From IMG/VR virus record IMGVR_UViG_3300043466_000074, positions 1-34,370 of that record: 34,370 nt of DNA; one strand, written 5' to 3'. How positions within the stretch are numbered: position 1 is the first letter of the stretch; every line of letters begins with the position of its first letter. Source of the DNA: a virus. The notes under the pieces are model-generated. The model ran no database searches. It had not been told where the DNA came from and worked only from the letters and a program-made list of their open reading frames with translations. Of the stretch, positions 6,904 to 15,553 are shown piece after piece. The translations under genes were made by a program, and so were the position numbers.

Positions 6904-8862
6904 CTAACCTAAACTTGCAGATGCTACAATATTTCTGTCTAAACTTTGTGCCGTAGTAACATCATTTGAAACCACATAAGCCTTAACTGGAGGCTGCTCT
7001 TTTCCTATTGTGTTAGCTATTTGATTTGTACTAGCTGGACTTGTTCCTACTACATTAAATGAAGGAGTTCTTGGAGTAGCACCACCAGATAGAGCACCTC
7101 CACCGCCTCCGCCACCGCCTGGTACTTTAACCGCTAAAATATCCGAAACATTTTTATATCCCGCAGCTAAAGCTAAACCTGCATTTATAGGAGCTAAGAA
7201 TGGACCAACATAAGGAATGCCAACTGTTGATTCATACGCTTTTTGAGCTGAACTAATAGTGGAAATTGTTGCACTCGCAATTGCTAAAGCCTTTCCTGCT
7301 GCCGTTTCTTTTCCAATTAAATTAGCTACGTTTGCTAAGGTATCAGCAACTGCTAAAGCCGCCGCTCTCTTGGCATCTCTTTCTCCTTCAGCTATTTTCT
7401 TTCTAGCGTCAGAGTTTTGTTTTTCAAATGCAGTTCTTTCTTCCTCATTCTTAAATATCATTTCTGACATTAATTTTTCTCTCTCTGCGACTGCTGCTAA
7501 CCTTGTATCAAATGCAAGTTTTTCGTTGTTAGCTCTATCTAATTCCTTATCTGTTAATTGTTTAATTTGACGATTTGACTCATCAATTAAACCTTGCGTT
7601 TCTAATTGAAGTGCTGCATAATCTCTCTGCTCTTTTTCAATTCTTAATTTTTCAGCAGCGTCATCATATTTTTTAATAATCGTTGCTCTATCTTTTAAGA
7701 ATGCCTCATCGATTTTTGAAAAATCTTTATAACCTGCTTTAATTAATTTAGCTCGATCTTGATTGTATTTATCAATTCGAGTTTGTATTTCTTTGTTTTT
7801 ATCATTTAATAAAGAAATTTCTGCCTCTCTATTTATTCTATCAGCTTCTAATCTAGCAGCTGCTAATTCTTTTTTTCTATTCTCCTGCTCATCATCTCCA
7901 TCTTTTTCATCCGCCATCATTTGCCTTTTAAGCATTTTGGCTTGCTTGTTTAATTTAATGCCATTTCTTGCACCTTCTTCTTTTGCAGCATAGTATGCAG
8001 CTTCTCTATCTCTTTCTTCTTGTGCTAATTGTTTAGCTGCTTCACCTTTTAATGTTTTTCTTCTTTCACGAATAATAATTAAATCTTTTGCAGCAATACG
8101 AACACGTTCTTGAGATGCTGCATTTTCTGATTTAGTAACTTCTACTAATGCCTTTTGCTTTTCTTCTAATGAAGCAGTCTCATCCGTTAAAATATCACGT
8201 GATCTAACTAATAAATAAGCATTTTTTGCCTCCTCAACCGCAGAGATTTTACGTGCTTTGTCGTTTTTCTGTTGTTGCTTTTCTAAATCTTTTAATTTGC
8301 CAAATGTTGTTGTAGCTGCATCTCCTAATTGATCCATTGAAATGCTTGCCTGTTTGGTAGCATCTCCGAAGGCTTCCATACCTCCCTTAAAATCAAGAGT
8401 GATAAATTTATAACCTGCTTCAACTAAATCTATAAATGCTCTACCTAATCCAAAAACTGCATCCTTGACCTGAGTCATTACACCACTAAGTGCAGCAAAA
8501 ATTGCTTTTAACTCTTTACCACCTGCAACTGAATTTTGAAATGCTTCATATAAAAATTTAAGAGAAACTACAATAGCAGTAATAATTAATCCAATTGGAT
8601 TAGCTACTAATTGCCACATTTTTAAAAGTAAACCATTACCTGCTTCTGTCGCTCCTTTAAGACCAGGAATTAATTCCATAGCCCCCTTTTTTATAGCATC
8701 AAATGCACTTGATTTTTTGCCAACTTCGTCTAGCTTTTCATTTAAATCGCCAGTTTCATTCTTAACACCTTGAATATTATTTTTAAGGTCACTAAAAAAT
8801 TTAGCGATGCCAGATTGGTTTTTGGTTTTTACCTCAAGCGTAACTACTTTTTGCTCTGCCAT
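6904..8862 (-). CDS. Tail tape measure protein
   Basis: A 652-residue protein that sets tail length. A hydrophobic segment is at about 82-110 (LVANPIGLIITAIVVSLKFLY). Long charged coiled-coil regions span about 190-500 (EEKQKALVEVTKSENAA, RKKELAAARLEADRINREAEI). An Ala-rich stretch at about 500-580 includes YVGPFLAPINAGLALAAGY, and there is an eight-glycine run at about 590. At the usual 1.5 angstrom per residue the tail would be near 98 nm. It starts inside the end of the small gene at 8844-8999, and its length is shorter than that of many tape measures but normal for a genome of this size. Confidence 0.9.
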   Translation of the reverse strand: MAEQKVVTLEVKTKNQSGIAKFFSDLKNNIQGVKNETGDLNEKLDEVGKKSSAFDAIKKGAMELIPGLKGATEAGNGLLLKMWQLVANPIGLIITAIVVSLKFLYEAFQNSVAGGKELKAIFAALSGVMTQVKDAVFGLGRAFIDLVEAGYKFITLDFKGGMEAFGDATKQASISMDQLGDAATTTFGKLKDLEKQQQKNDKARKISAVEEAKNAYLLVRSRDILTDETASLEEKQKALVEVTKSENAASQERVRIAAKDLIIIRERRKTLKGEAAKQLAQEERDREAAYYAAKEEGARNGIKLNKQAKMLKRQMMADEKDGDDEQENRKKELAAARLEADRINREAEISLLNDKNKEIQTRIDKYNQDRAKLIKAGYKDFSKIDEAFLKDRATIIKKYDDAAEKLRIEKEQRDYAALQLETQGLIDESNRQIKQLTDKELDRANNEKLAFDTRLAAVAEREKLMSEMIFKNEEERTAFEKQNSDARKKIAEGERDAKRAAALAVADTLANVANLIGKETAAGKALAIASATISTISSAQKAYESTVGIPYVGPFLAPINAGLALAAGYKNVSDILAVKVPGGGGGGGGALSGGATPRTPSFNVVGTSPASTNQIANTIGKEQPPVKAYVVSNDVTTAQSLDRNIVASASLG

Positions 8863-8999
8863 TTCCAGTTTCTTTTAATTTGATTAAATCCTTTTTTAAA
8901 TGTTGTTGGCAGTTCATACTTACCTTTTGCAATTTCTATTTCTTCACTATGCCCATAGTGATCTAAAGTTGTCAATAAATCTAAAATTACCTTTATCAT
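8844..8999 (-). CDS. Small protein (51 aa) coupled to tape measure
   Basis: A 51-codon frame starting at an ATGA overlap with the stop of the preceding gene (8996-8999) and ending in TAG 19 bases inside the tape-measure gene. It reads MIKVILDLLTTLDHYGHSEE, continues with a charged middle (EIAKGKYELP), and ends in a basic, Trp-containing tail (FNQIKRNWKWQSKK). The exact start/stop overlaps on both sides argue that it is translated. I do not recognise a family; a tail-assembly accessory role is possible from position. Confidence 0.65.
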   Translation of the reverse strand: MIKVILDLLTTLDHYGHSEEIEIAKGKYELPTTFKKGFNQIKRNWKWQSKK

Positions 9000-9451
9000 A
9001 ATTGCACTACTTCAACGTGAACGTAAATCGATGTTGTCTGGGCAGTAATTTCCTCTAATAAAATATCAAAGGTAGTAGTACTTGAGCCATCTTTTCTAAA
9101 CAAAACTCCTAACATATCATTATCTAAATTAGGTGATGCACTTGCAGATTCTACTTGAGTTCTAACTTTAAAATCTGTAGAGGTTAAACGACCAGATGGA
9201 ATCGTAACTCTTATTTGGACAAATTTGCCAGATACGGAACCAACTCTTGTAGCACTATATAAATCACCGTTTACTGACCAGCTTGTAGTTGAATCTGCAA
9301 TATCAATGGGACCGATTCTACCATAGGCTACCGTTTCAATTCCAAATAAGCCTACTATAGCTTCTTCTACTGCTCTGTGTTCTAAAGCCGTTATATTTGA
9401 GCCAGTAGCTAAATTTGCTGCGATTAAATCTAAAACTTGTTGCTTTGTCAT
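8996..9451 (-). CDS. Putative tail/baseplate structural protein
   Basis: A 151-residue protein. A short helical N-terminus (TKQQVLDLIAANLATG, LEHRAVEEAIVGLF) precedes a beta-sandwich-like body (WSVNGDLYSATRVGSVSGKF, VQIRVTIPSGRL, ILLEEITAQTTSIYVHVEVVQL). The composition is that of a virion surface or baseplate protein. It lies directly downstream of the large baseplate gene and is coupled to the 51-residue gene below. No named family is recognised with confidence. Confidence 0.65.
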   Translation of the reverse strand: MTKQQVLDLIAANLATGSNITALEHRAVEEAIVGLFGIETVAYGRIGPIDIADSTTSWSVNGDLYSATRVGSVSGKFVQIRVTIPSGRLTSTDFKVRTQVESASASPNLDNDMLGVLFRKDGSSTTTFDILLEEITAQTTSIYVHVEVVQL

Positions 9452-9457
9452 TTTTTT

Positions 9458-11509
9458 TTATGCGTTATAATCTGAAGGAGAATAATCTAAACTTGAGTAA
9501 TCGCCAGTTTCTGGAGCTGGCTCTGTTAATATTCTAAAATCGGTTAATAATTCAAAATCTACCTCGCCCGTAGTTAAGTCAGTTGTAAATTTGTTAATAA
9601 TATATCGCTTATCTCTTATTATAATTCTATCATTTAGCTTTAAAATAGTCAATAAGCTAATAGGTAAAATGCCTTTTACTTTTACTATTCTAGATTTTTT
9701 GCTAAAAATGTTATTTATATAATTAAGATAATAATTATAGAATAATGAATTAGTCTCTAATATATTGGTATAAGTAGATTGTTCAGATCCAAAATTTATT
9801 GTATAGTTATCTCCTCCAATATTAGTATCCTGCCCAAATAAATTATAACTATTTAATTGAGTTGTCGAACTTCCATCGTTAAAATAAAAGTCCTGTGTTT
9901 GTATAGTTCCATAATCATATAAGAATACTGGATTAGGAATATAAGGATTATAATTTAAATCTAAAGAATAACCGACTTGAAGATTAGTGTCAGTAAACTT
10001 AGTCATTAACATAGTTTCAAATGGAAGTTCAATATTATACTCGCCTCCATCTATATCCATATTATAAAGCAAGTCCCCATAAGGTGTTTTGCTTCGAGAT
10101 AAGTATTCTACCGCCAAGAAGTTTTTAGCCTCTGCAAACTTAAAATTGATACTCTTATAAAGTTCGGGTTTACCTATTTCAATATTATCGCTTATAATGT
10201 ATTTAGATAAATTTCTAATAGACCCATCAAAATACCAGTTTTCTAATTGTTCTATATAATAGGTTTCTCCATCGTAAGAAAAGCACGTTAAATTAAATGC
10301 TTTTAATATACCACTAAAGAAATCTTCTATTTTAAAGTCTGGCATAAAATCAGCAATTGCAACGCTTGATGAAGATGTTTGTGCGGTGCTTTGTGTAGCC
10401 GTAACGTTTTTAACTATTGTATAAGATGGAGTATATTTTACAGTTTGAAAGAAATATATACTTGTAAAAGTTACTGGAGATATTGATGAAATATAGAAAG
10501 TATATTGACCAGTACCATCTAAAGGAAGGTCAATATACATCTCGGTTATTTGAGTTAAATAAGTCTGCTCATTTAACTTAACTCCGTTCTTGTAAACGTA
10601 AATCGTAAACTCAACTGCATCCTCTCCTATTGAAGGATCACTAAATGTAATTCTTATATTAGACTTTTCTAAAACCTCTGGATAAGTAGGCTCTGTATAA
10701 TTTAAAGTGCTATTAAAGATTGTAAACAAACTTGAGCTTCCAGTGGTAGAACTTACTGAATTAAAAATAAGTTTAGATGGCAAGAATTTAGGTGTAAACT
10801 CGTTAGCATTTTTTAGCCACAAGAAAGACCTTTCAAATTTGTCATCTGTTAAAAAACTACCAGAGAAAGTAATATTTAAATTAGAAGCAATTTCAGAAAG
10901 TAAAGCCGAAACTCTAACCGCTGGAAATAAATCATTATATCTGATAGGAGTAGCACTCTTAGAAATATCCCATGCACCAGGAATTGCGGTGTCATATTCC
11001 CATAAATTTTTAGAACTTATTAATGGAAACTTTATATCTGAATCTACAAGTGAAGTAACTCTATTTTTTACCGTTGTGCCTGAATAGCTAAATCCTAAGC
11101 TAGTATAGGTTAAATCTCTTAATGATTTATTATCAAATATGTCTTTTAAAGATACAATAGATCCAAAGAAAGTAATTTGATAGTTATCTAAATTACCATT
11201 TTTAAATTGAGCTTTCTCAAGCTGAATTTTACCTACTCTAAAAGGAATTGTGTCTAGCTCTATGTAAGCCTTCTTTCGCTTTCTAGCATCAAATCCATTT
11301 TCAATGTCATTTTCATACCAGTGCTTAAAAATAGCATTATTAATAGGAGTAGCTGGAACTGTAAACGATTGACTAAAATCTGTAAAAACTTTAGAAATGT
11401 CTGCAATATCTTGAACGCTAGATGTAATGCTAATCTTTTCATCACTGAATAGTTCGATTCGTCTAGATTTGCCTTCTTCGTCGTAAATATATAACCCTAC
11501 TATTATCAT
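9458..11509 (-). CDS. Large baseplate/tail-tip protein
   Basis: A 683-residue protein with a conserved-looking N-terminus (IADISKVFTDFSQSFTVPAT, FKHWYENDIENGFDARKRKK, LEKAQFKNGNLDNYQITFFG). I associate this pattern with large tail proteins of flavobacterial phages. A long beta-rich, Tyr/Asn/Ser-rich body follows, ending in PAPETGDYSSLDYSPSDYNA. Position just after the distal tail protein candidate and before the tape measure fits a tail-tip hub or Tal-like protein. It starts at a TAATG overlap with the preceding gene. The precise role is inferred from order and size. Confidence 0.7.
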   Translation of the reverse strand: MIIVGLYIYDEEGKSRRIELFSDEKISITSSVQDIADISKVFTDFSQSFTVPATPINNAIFKHWYENDIENGFDARKRKKAYIELDTIPFRVGKIQLEKAQFKNGNLDNYQITFFGSIVSLKDIFDNKSLRDLTYTSLGFSYSGTTVKNRVTSLVDSDIKFPLISSKNLWEYDTAIPGAWDISKSATPIRYNDLFPAVRVSALLSEIASNLNITFSGSFLTDDKFERSFLWLKNANEFTPKFLPSKLIFNSVSSTTGSSSLFTIFNSTLNYTEPTYPEVLEKSNIRITFSDPSIGEDAVEFTIYVYKNGVKLNEQTYLTQITEMYIDLPLDGTGQYTFYISSISPVTFTSIYFFQTVKYTPSYTIVKNVTATQSTAQTSSSSVAIADFMPDFKIEDFFSGILKAFNLTCFSYDGETYYIEQLENWYFDGSIRNLSKYIISDNIEIGKPELYKSINFKFAEAKNFLAVEYLSRSKTPYGDLLYNMDIDGGEYNIELPFETMLMTKFTDTNLQVGYSLDLNYNPYIPNPVFLYDYGTIQTQDFYFNDGSSTTQLNSYNLFGQDTNIGGDNYTINFGSEQSTYTNILETNSLFYNYYLNYINNIFSKKSRIVKVKGILPISLLTILKLNDRIIIRDKRYIINKFTTDLTTGEVDFELLTDFRILTEPAPETGDYSSLDYSPSDYNA

Positions 11510-12588
11510 TAAATTACGTTATTAATAAGATTAAATGCGTACTCAAACTCAATTTCGTAGTTTATATTTTTGTCCTTTAAAGAGGTTTTAATATCTGTAG
11601 ATTGAGTTTTAATTTCTACAGGTACATCGTCTAATAATACCGTTTCAGATAAAAGTAAATCTTGAATTAATTCGCTATAATTTTCAGGAACCCAGCCCGT
11701 GTTTAATCTAATACCTTGCTTGCCGTTTACGTTAAGTGAAGCCGTTTGTGGTCTTTTTGGATTGTAATCAACCGAATCAGGAAATAGGTTATAAGGTGTA
11801 CCCATTACATTTATCGAGCTAGACTTTGCCTTAAAAAAAGTTAAGAATTGCCAGCCCCCATATCGATTAACAAATTGGCATTGCACTGGAGTATATTTTG
11901 GCTCGCATATTGAAGACACAGTAAAGGTTTTAGCAATGCTTACCGATGTACCTGCTGGTTTCCAATTTAGTGTAACTGTATTTCCATTGTTAAACTTTGC
12001 AGATGTTGTACGAACTGGGACCTTAATAACAGATTTTGCATTGGTATCGTAAGATACTACTACTTCATTGCGTCCGTTTATATCCTTATAAGATACATCT
12101 ACTTTGCTTGAAGCATTTATTGTAAAATCTACAAGCGCATTTATGTATGGATATTTTGAGGATTCAATGCCTTCTTCGTAATTTATTTCTATGCTAGGAT
12201 TTGCTAAACAAACAAATAAGCTACTGGCATCTGTTTCATTATAGCCATCTGTGTACAAAGTGTAACCGTTTACACCAAAATGATCTACTGTATCTAAAAG
12301 TGTATAAGATCCCGTACTAGTTTCTTTGTAACGCTTTACTCTAACATTAGCAAAAAGCGTATTTCCACTATCGACGCTAGAAATAGTTTCTATGTATTCT
12401 TTAATGAATTGAGAGATATTATAATCTGTTCGTAATTGTGTAGACGAAGGTACTGATTTTGATAGCGTATAGGTTGCAGTTGATGGAATAGAAGAGCCTC
12501 CTGCTGATAAAAACAATTCGACCTTTGAGCCTACTTGACTAGCCTCGTTTATAGTAATAAAATATGGGCTTCTTGCGTTGATTATCAT
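11509..12588 (-). CDS. Putative tail-tip (distal tail-like) structural protein
   Basis: A 359-residue beta-rich protein. The N-terminus MIINARSPYFITINEA and repeated Ser/Thr strands are followed by a region with FVNRYGGWQFLTFFKAKSSS and NGKQGIRLNTGWVPENYSEL. The end is acidic and aromatic (INYEIEFEYAFNLINNVI). It overlaps its neighbours on both sides (ATGA at its start, TAATG at its end) and so forms a coupled pair with the large baseplate protein. A distal-tail or baseplate connector role is inferred from its position; no domain was recognised with confidence. Confidence 0.65.
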   Translation of the reverse strand: MIINARSPYFITINEASQVGSKVELFLSAGGSSIPSTATYTLSKSVPSSTQLRTDYNISQFIKEYIETISSVDSGNTLFANVRVKRYKETSTGSYTLLDTVDHFGVNGYTLYTDGYNETDASSLFVCLANPSIEINYEEGIESSKYPYINALVDFTINASSKVDVSYKDINGRNEVVVSYDTNAKSVIKVPVRTTSAKFNNGNTVTLNWKPAGTSVSIAKTFTVSSICEPKYTPVQCQFVNRYGGWQFLTFFKAKSSSINVMGTPYNLFPDSVDYNPKRPQTASLNVNGKQGIRLNTGWVPENYSELIQDLLLSETVLLDDVPVEIKTQSTDIKTSLKDKNINYEIEFEYAFNLINNVI

Positions 12589-13118
12589 TTTTGTGCTAAA
12601 TTATAACTTACTAATGTATCTAAATCTTGATTGAATGCTTTAATTAAATCAATGTCAATAAACTTTTTATATCCAGCTTCAAAAGGTTTAGTAAAAAATA
12701 AACTTGGTTTTAAACCAGTTGTAAATATGCTTCTTGAAATAATAAATGCAGTTGATTTATATGTAATATATCTTCCTGATTGTTTATCTCTAAATTGTAT
12801 TCCTTTTGTTTTTACCCACTTTTCAATTCCTTCAGTTAATCCACCTTTTTTGCCTGTACCTGTCCCAAATTTAAAAGGCGAGTTTGGTGCTTTTCTAGAA
12901 GTTTTAGATCCTTTAACTCCTTTATCTTGGTAGGCACCGTAATCATCCATTGTAAATCCTAACAAGAAATAATTTTCACCTGTTAAAATTTCACCTTTAA
13001 TACTATTATATAATTTCTTTGAAACGTTTTTCCCGCCTTTTGTTAGATTAGATCGTGATTGTTGAACGACATAATCTTTAAATCTTTTTATTACGGCTTG
13101 CGTTTCTTTAAGTTCCAT
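12585..13118 (-). CDS. Putative HK97 gp10-like tail-completion/neck protein
   Basis: A 177-residue protein, taking the ATG at 13118 that forms TAATG with the preceding stop; a TTG at 13124 would add two residues. It has the gp10-like signature of an N-terminal helix followed by GFTMDDYGAYQDKGVKGSK, then a basic loop region and FIISRSIFTTGLKPSLFFTKPFEAGY. Such proteins join head and tail or complete the tail. Basic residues predominate. Order (after chaperone and tail-terminator candidate) supports the call. Confidence 0.7.
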   Translation of the reverse strand: MELKETQAVIKRFKDYVVQQSRSNLTKGGKNVSKKLYNSIKGEILTGENYFLLGFTMDDYGAYQDKGVKGSKTSRKAPNSPFKFGTGTGKKGGLTEGIEKWVKTKGIQFRDKQSGRYITYKSTAFIISRSIFTTGLKPSLFFTKPFEAGYKKFIDIDLIKAFNQDLDTLVSYNLAQK

Positions 13119-13573
13119 TAGCAAATACTCATTTCATTAGGCACAATAACATCAAATGTTAAAGTCCAGCCTGCAATTTTATTTTCGAATCTATCTGTAA
13201 ACGGTTCTGCATTAGGATCTCCTACAATGACTACCTGATTAGAATATAATGAACCACGCATTAAATCAGCAACTAATCTTTGTGCAACTGTTAAACGAGT
13301 ATTTAAAACATCCTGCTCATTATCATTGCCTTCCCAAATATCAGTTATCTCTTCCTTTGACTCATCGACTAAGTCCATAAATAAAACAGATATATTTAGG
13401 CTTGTTGTAACTTCAGCAAGTGTTGCGTTGTTTACAATAATATGAGATAATGGAAAGATTGTCTGCTTATTTAAATCAACCTCAAATATATCTCCAATTG
13501 AAACCGTATTGACAAAAGGATTAGCTTTTAAATAGGTTTTTAATGTATCAACAATATAAAAGTATCCGTTCAT
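13118..13573 (-). CDS. Putative tail terminator/completion protein
   Basis: A 151-residue protein. It opens MNGYFYIVDTLKTYLKANPF, with VNTVSIGDIFEVDLNKQTIFPLSHI in the strand region and a helix DVLNTRLTVAQRLVADLM. The end, DPNAEPFTDRFENKIAGWTL, resembles tail-terminator-like proteins in Bacteroidota phages. Its ATG overlaps the stop of the frameshifted chaperone as TAATG, so its translation appears coupled to the -1 frame product. It starts 61 bases downstream of the unshifted chaperone stop. Confidence 0.65.
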   Translation of the reverse strand: MNGYFYIVDTLKTYLKANPFVNTVSIGDIFEVDLNKQTIFPLSHIIVNNATLAEVTTSLNISVLFMDLVDESKEEITDIWEGNDNEQDVLNTRLTVAQRLVADLMRGSLYSNQVVIVGDPNAEPFTDRFENKIAGWTLTFDVIVPNEMSIC

Positions 13574-14312
13574 TATTTTTTATTAATCATTTTCATTTCA
13601 ATTTCGGTCTTTTGTTTTTCAAAAGTTAAAAACGTTAAACTTTGATGAACGGGTAATTTGGTAATTTCATCAAATCGTCTAATGTCTCCCTTAGCAAGGG
13701 CATATAAAGACGAGTACCAACCCCATCGCTTACCGAATTGTGCTTGTTCACTAAATTCATTACCTGAGGATTCTCCTCCAAAAAGGTCATCGTACTTTGC
13801 AATAAGTCCTTCCCTAAATGATAAAAAAAAACATACGCACCAAGTGCAACATCTAAAGGCATATCTTTTAACACCTCGCAATATTTGTCTGAGCCTTCGT
13901 ATTCCTCAATTAAATACTTTTCGCCTTGCCTTCTTGTTATTGGTCTGTAAAGCACCGCCATTGCTTTATGAATGTCATCCCAGTCTACAATGTAAGTATC
14001 AAGGTCCACATATTCACCCGTTTTTAAATCGTCTAAGTTTGGAATAAATCCGAACTCCTTACCATTTAATTTAAATGATTTAATTAGTTGATGCTTCTTT
14101 GTAAACTGCTCAAACATCTTAGCGGTAATTTCGCTTACTTGTTTGTATTTAATAGTTGCAACATCCTTTAAATCAATATTACAAAATATCTGCACCATCT
14201 TTTGACGCAGAAACTCACCATCTTCATTATCTTTTGCAATCTTAATGAATTTCTGATACTGACTAAGTTTAATTTCACTCAATTCAGTTGGAATCGTTAT
14301 TTCTAACTTCAT
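13573..14312 (-). CDS. Tail assembly chaperone, -1 frameshifted long form (GT-like)
   Basis: Ribosomes reading from 14312 meet GTT TTT TTT TAT at 13832-13821, within a run of nine T. A -1 slip on T TTT TTT continues as TTA TCA TTT and gives a 246-residue product: 163 residues from the zero frame plus 83 from the shifted frame, ending at 13573. The shifted part (FGKRWGWYSSLYALAKGDIR, RFDEITKLPVHQSLTFLTFE) is clearly coding and typical of the T part of tail chaperones. Its stop forms TAATG with the next gene. Lambda G/GT is the model: both forms recruit tail-tube subunits to the tape measure. Confidence 0.8.
13635..14312 (-). CDS. Tail assembly chaperone, unshifted form (G-like)
   Basis: A 225-residue product of the zero frame. 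Residues 1-163 are shared with the long form (DNEDGEFLRQKMVQIFCNI, QFTKKHQLIKSFKLNGKEFG, YRPITRRQGEKYLIEEYEG). After the slip site the zero frame stays open for 62 more codons (HLGKDLLQSTMTFLEENPQV, LYMPLLRETLDDLMKLPNYP) and looks protein-like, so bases 13635-13823 may be read in two frames. This is unlike lambda, where G ends soon after the slip. It lies 32 bases after the terminase stop and has the 16-nt start motif. Confidence 0.75.
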   Translation of the reverse strand: MKLEITIPTELSEIKLSQYQKFIKIAKDNEDGEFLRQKMVQIFCNIDLKDVATIKYKQVSEITAKMFEQFTKKHQLIKSFKLNGKEFGFIPNLDDLKTGEYVDLDTYIVDWDDIHKAMAVLYRPITRRQGEKYLIEEYEGSDKYCEVLKDMPLDVALGAYVFFYHLGKDLLQSTMTFLEENPQVMNLVNKHNSVSDGVGTRLYMPLLRETLDDLMKLPNYPFIKV

Positions 14313-14325
14313 ATTATATAAACGT
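14310..14325 (-). promoter_or_regulatory. Start-codon motif ACGTTTATATAATATG (copy 3 of 3)
   Basis: Ends at the ATG of the tail chaperone. It differs from the 3827-3842 copy at one base. It lies in the gap between terminase and the tail operon. Confidence 0.5.
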
Positions 14326-14344
14326 TAAGTTGATTTTTTTGTTA

Positions 14345-15553
14345 TTAGTACACGTAATACTGCCCTTTGTTGGGGTTAGACAGGTTATAGAATACGTTGT
14401 AACGTATGGCATCGATAGCGTGATTGTAGTTGTCAATAACCAATCCAGACTTTTTATCGGAGTAGATGTAGTTGTTAAATTCTTTTGCAATGTTTTGTGA
14501 GTTAGGTTCTAAAACTATTTCGTAATCTTGCATCAAAGCAATCCCAGCACTTATTGATCCTGCACCTTTCTCAGTTGCTACAATGTTGCAACGCTGATTG
14601 GATAGTTCAGCAATTAATCTAGGCTCTGCGCTATCTGCTACAATCAAACTGCCTCCGCAAACCTGCTTGTTAATTACTGCAATCTCGCTTGTTGTTAGCT
14701 TTGGTTTGTAAAGATGCTCCTTGACATAAATCTTTCGCTTGTTTTTATCAATGGCTACTTCGACTAATGTTGTCGGATCGATTGAGAAACCAAAGTCTTG
14801 CCCAAAAGATGTCTGCAAGTTATCTGGATTAAATGGCCCAAAGCTCCAGTTGGTAAATACAACACCTTCTGCTTTGTCTAGCCAACCGCCAAGAATCTGA
14901 TGCTTGTATTTTTTTGGATTGTATTGCTTTATCCTTTCAATTTCATCTAAAAAGGATTGATCTAAATGCTCAATGTTATCCTCGAAAGTTGTGTGAATAT
15001 AAGTAACGTTATTCTTTACACCATTGAATCCTTCATCTATTCCTGCCGACTCAAAAAAACGTTGGTAAATCCAATGCTCTTTTGTCGCAGGGTTTAAGAT
15101 TAAAATCACTCTATTTTGAACTCCCTTTTGTCTTATCGATAGGTTTATTTTATCAAACGTTGCCTCGTCTGTTAGCTCTTCGGCCTCGTCTAATATCCAA
15201 GTGGTAACACCTTGCAATGATTTTAGGTTTGCCGTTTGATCGCCTGAAGAAGTTCTAATTCCTTTGAATATAATTTCAGAGCCTGAGGTCTTATTTATGA
15301 TTTCGGACTTTGTTATTTCAAAGTGATGGCCTGCTTCTAATAGCTCTATTTTCTCCTGAAATTCAGGAATGATAGATAGGTGTGCAGATGTCATTGTCTG
15401 CCTTGTGAATAGAATCTTATGCCCTTTCTCAAACGATAAGAGGCTGGCAAATGTGCCAACCCCAAAAGATTTCGATGAGCCACGACCTCCGGTAACAATA
15501 AAGAATCGTGTTGTATTTCCTAAAGCCTGATATTTTTTATTAAGAATTATCAC
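14345..15553 (-). CDS. terL: Terminase large subunit
   Basis: A 402-residue packaging ATPase/nuclease. Walker A is GGRGSSKS at 22-29 and Walker B is WILDEAEE at 119-126. The C-terminal nuclease has acidic residues at D253 (GQDFGF), D307 (VADSAEP) and D381 (NHAIDAIRY). This matches the PBSX/XtmB-like terminase group. The start is a GTG at 15553 inside a GTGA overlap with the small-subunit stop, which supports coupling. It acts at the portal vertex to cut and translocate concatemeric DNA; the permuted ends of this assembly are compatible with headful packaging. Confidence 0.95.
   Translation of the reverse strand: MIILNKKYQALGNTTRFFIVTGGRGSSKSFGVGTFASLLSFEKGHKILFTRQTMTSAHLSIIPEFQEKIELLEAGHHFEITKSEIINKTSGSEIIFKGIRTSSGDQTANLKSLQGVTTWILDEAEELTDEATFDKINLSIRQKGVQNRVILILNPATKEHWIYQRFFESAGIDEGFNGVKNNVTYIHTTFEDNIEHLDQSFLDEIERIKQYNPKKYKHQILGGWLDKAEGVVFTNWSFGPFNPDNLQTSFGQDFGFSIDPTTLVEVAIDKNKRKIYVKEHLYKPKLTTSEIAVINKQVCGGSLIVADSAEPRLIAELSNQRCNIVATEKGAGSISAGIALMQDYEIVLEPNSQNIAKEFNNYIYSDKKSGLVIDNYNHAIDAIRYNVFYNLSNPNKGQYYVY

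Noticed and set aside
7259-7993. Plus-strand frames over the tape measure
   Set aside because: Antisense Ser/Leu-rich shadows of coiled-coil coding sequence.
13210-13225. Extra copy of the kissing-loop sequence CTCCTAC
   Set aside because: It codes V-G-D in a protein and also occurs in the endolysin for the same residues; no hairpin context.
13833-13881. ATG at 13881 as start of a separate gene
   Set aside because: The first 19 codons give an unlikely Cys-rich sequence; the real-looking part begins at the slip site and is better explained as a -1 frameshift product.
13658-14047. Plus-strand frame of 129 codons
   Set aside because: Antisense to the tail chaperone, which has a strong coding case in both of its own frames.
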